A stretch of 10,664 bases of DNA from positions 1 to 10,664 of the forward strand of contig CALZCR010000022.1 in assembly GCA_945631445.1 (NCBI GenBank). The letters run 5' to 3'. The notes under the pieces were generated by a model. That model ran no database searches. It was not told the DNA's origin and saw only the letters and a program-made list of their open reading frames with translations. Each line of letters begins with the position of its first letter. The first letter of the stretch is position 1. Both the position numbers and the translations under genes were made by a program. This stretch comes from an uncultured Corynebacterium sp. (GTDB taxonomy: Bacteria; Actinomycetota; Actinomycetes; Mycobacteriales; Mycobacteriaceae). Shown piece after piece: positions 10,510 to 10,664 of this stretch.

Positions 10510-10557
10510 ATCCCCGGCCGGTGTGCATCAAATGATGTCCACCGCCCGGGGATTTTT
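10510..10557 (+). terminator. Intrinsic terminator of tyrS
   Basis: A long hairpin begins 22 bases after the tyrS stop. ATCCCCGG (10510-10517) pairs with CCGGGGAT (10546-10553), then CGGTG (10519-10523) with CACCG (10540-10544), then CATC (10526-10529) with GATG (10534-10537), around the loop AAAT. A one-base and a two-base mismatch interrupt the stem. Five Ts (10553-10557) follow directly. Confidence 0.88.
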
Positions 10558-10664
10558 CGTGTGTGCCCCGTGCTGTCCCGACACCCTGCTTGGCAGAGGC
10601 AAGCAAGGCGTGATGGTGGTGATGGTGAAAATGTATCCTGATCTGCACAAACGAACCCGGTTGT
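10558..10664. other. Gene-free tail after tyrS, possible promoter region
   Basis: No gene is visible. TGCTTG (10587-10592) and CAAGCA (10600-10605) form a small dyad. GATGGTG occurs twice, 9 bases apart (10612-10618 and 10621-10627). TATCCT (10634-10639), preceded by TG, fits a -10 for a gene beyond the window edge, but no clear -35 lies at the right distance. What follows cannot be judged from here. Confidence 0.25.

Noticed and set aside
10144..10641. Open frame overlapping the end of tyrS and its terminator
   Set aside because: It is out of frame with tyrS, Arg/Ser/Pro-rich, and runs through the terminator hairpin.

Overview
The window is a stretch of high-GC actinobacterial chromosome. 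Protein sequences and gene order (argC-J-B-D-F-R-G-H, then a small UPF0434/Trm112-like gene and tyrS) match the arginine region of Corynebacterium or a close relative. The genus is inferred from recalled family sequences and synteny; no search was run. All genes are on the + strand, all look intact, and I see no mobile element, CRISPR array, tRNA, rRNA or tmRNA.

Layout. Bases 1-134 hold the argC control region. A good -10 (TATACT) lies 7 bases before the argC ATG, with no Shine-Dalgarno sequence, so the transcript is probably leaderless; an ARG-box-like dyad overlaps the -10. Bases 135-5986 hold argC, argJ, argB, argD, argF and argR, closely spaced (a 4-base overlap to 32-base gaps; argR starts on the base after the argF stop). 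A GC-rich hairpin plus T5 (6000-6038) separates argR from argG-argH (6081-8723), which are 3 bases apart and end at a strong terminator (8774-8815). Bases 8816-9003 hold no gene but carry several GC-rich dyads and a possible promoter. A 63-residue UPF0434 protein (9004-9195) and tyrS (9216-10487) form a second small operon ending in a long hairpin terminator (10510-10557). The last 107 bases have no gene.

How the genes work together. ArgJ makes N-acetylglutamate from glutamate by recycling acetyl from N-acetylornithine; ArgB phosphorylates it, ArgC reduces it to the semialdehyde, ArgD transaminates it to N-acetylornithine, and ArgJ releases ornithine. ArgF makes citrulline, ArgG argininosuccinate and ArgH arginine. 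ArgR is the arginine-responsive repressor and sits inside the operon it probably controls. ArgB carries the features of arginine-inhibited kinases, giving a second level of feedback. There is no argA or argE here, as expected where ArgJ supports an acetyl cycle. TyrS charges tRNA-Tyr and is not part of the pathway.

I found no undescribed system. The points worth a second look are small regulatory ones: the leaderless, operator-overlapped argC start; the terminator or attenuator before argG; the start-site geometry of argB; the zero-base argF/argR junction; a short tandem duplication carrying a second stop codon before tyrS; and the hairpin-rich gap after argH.
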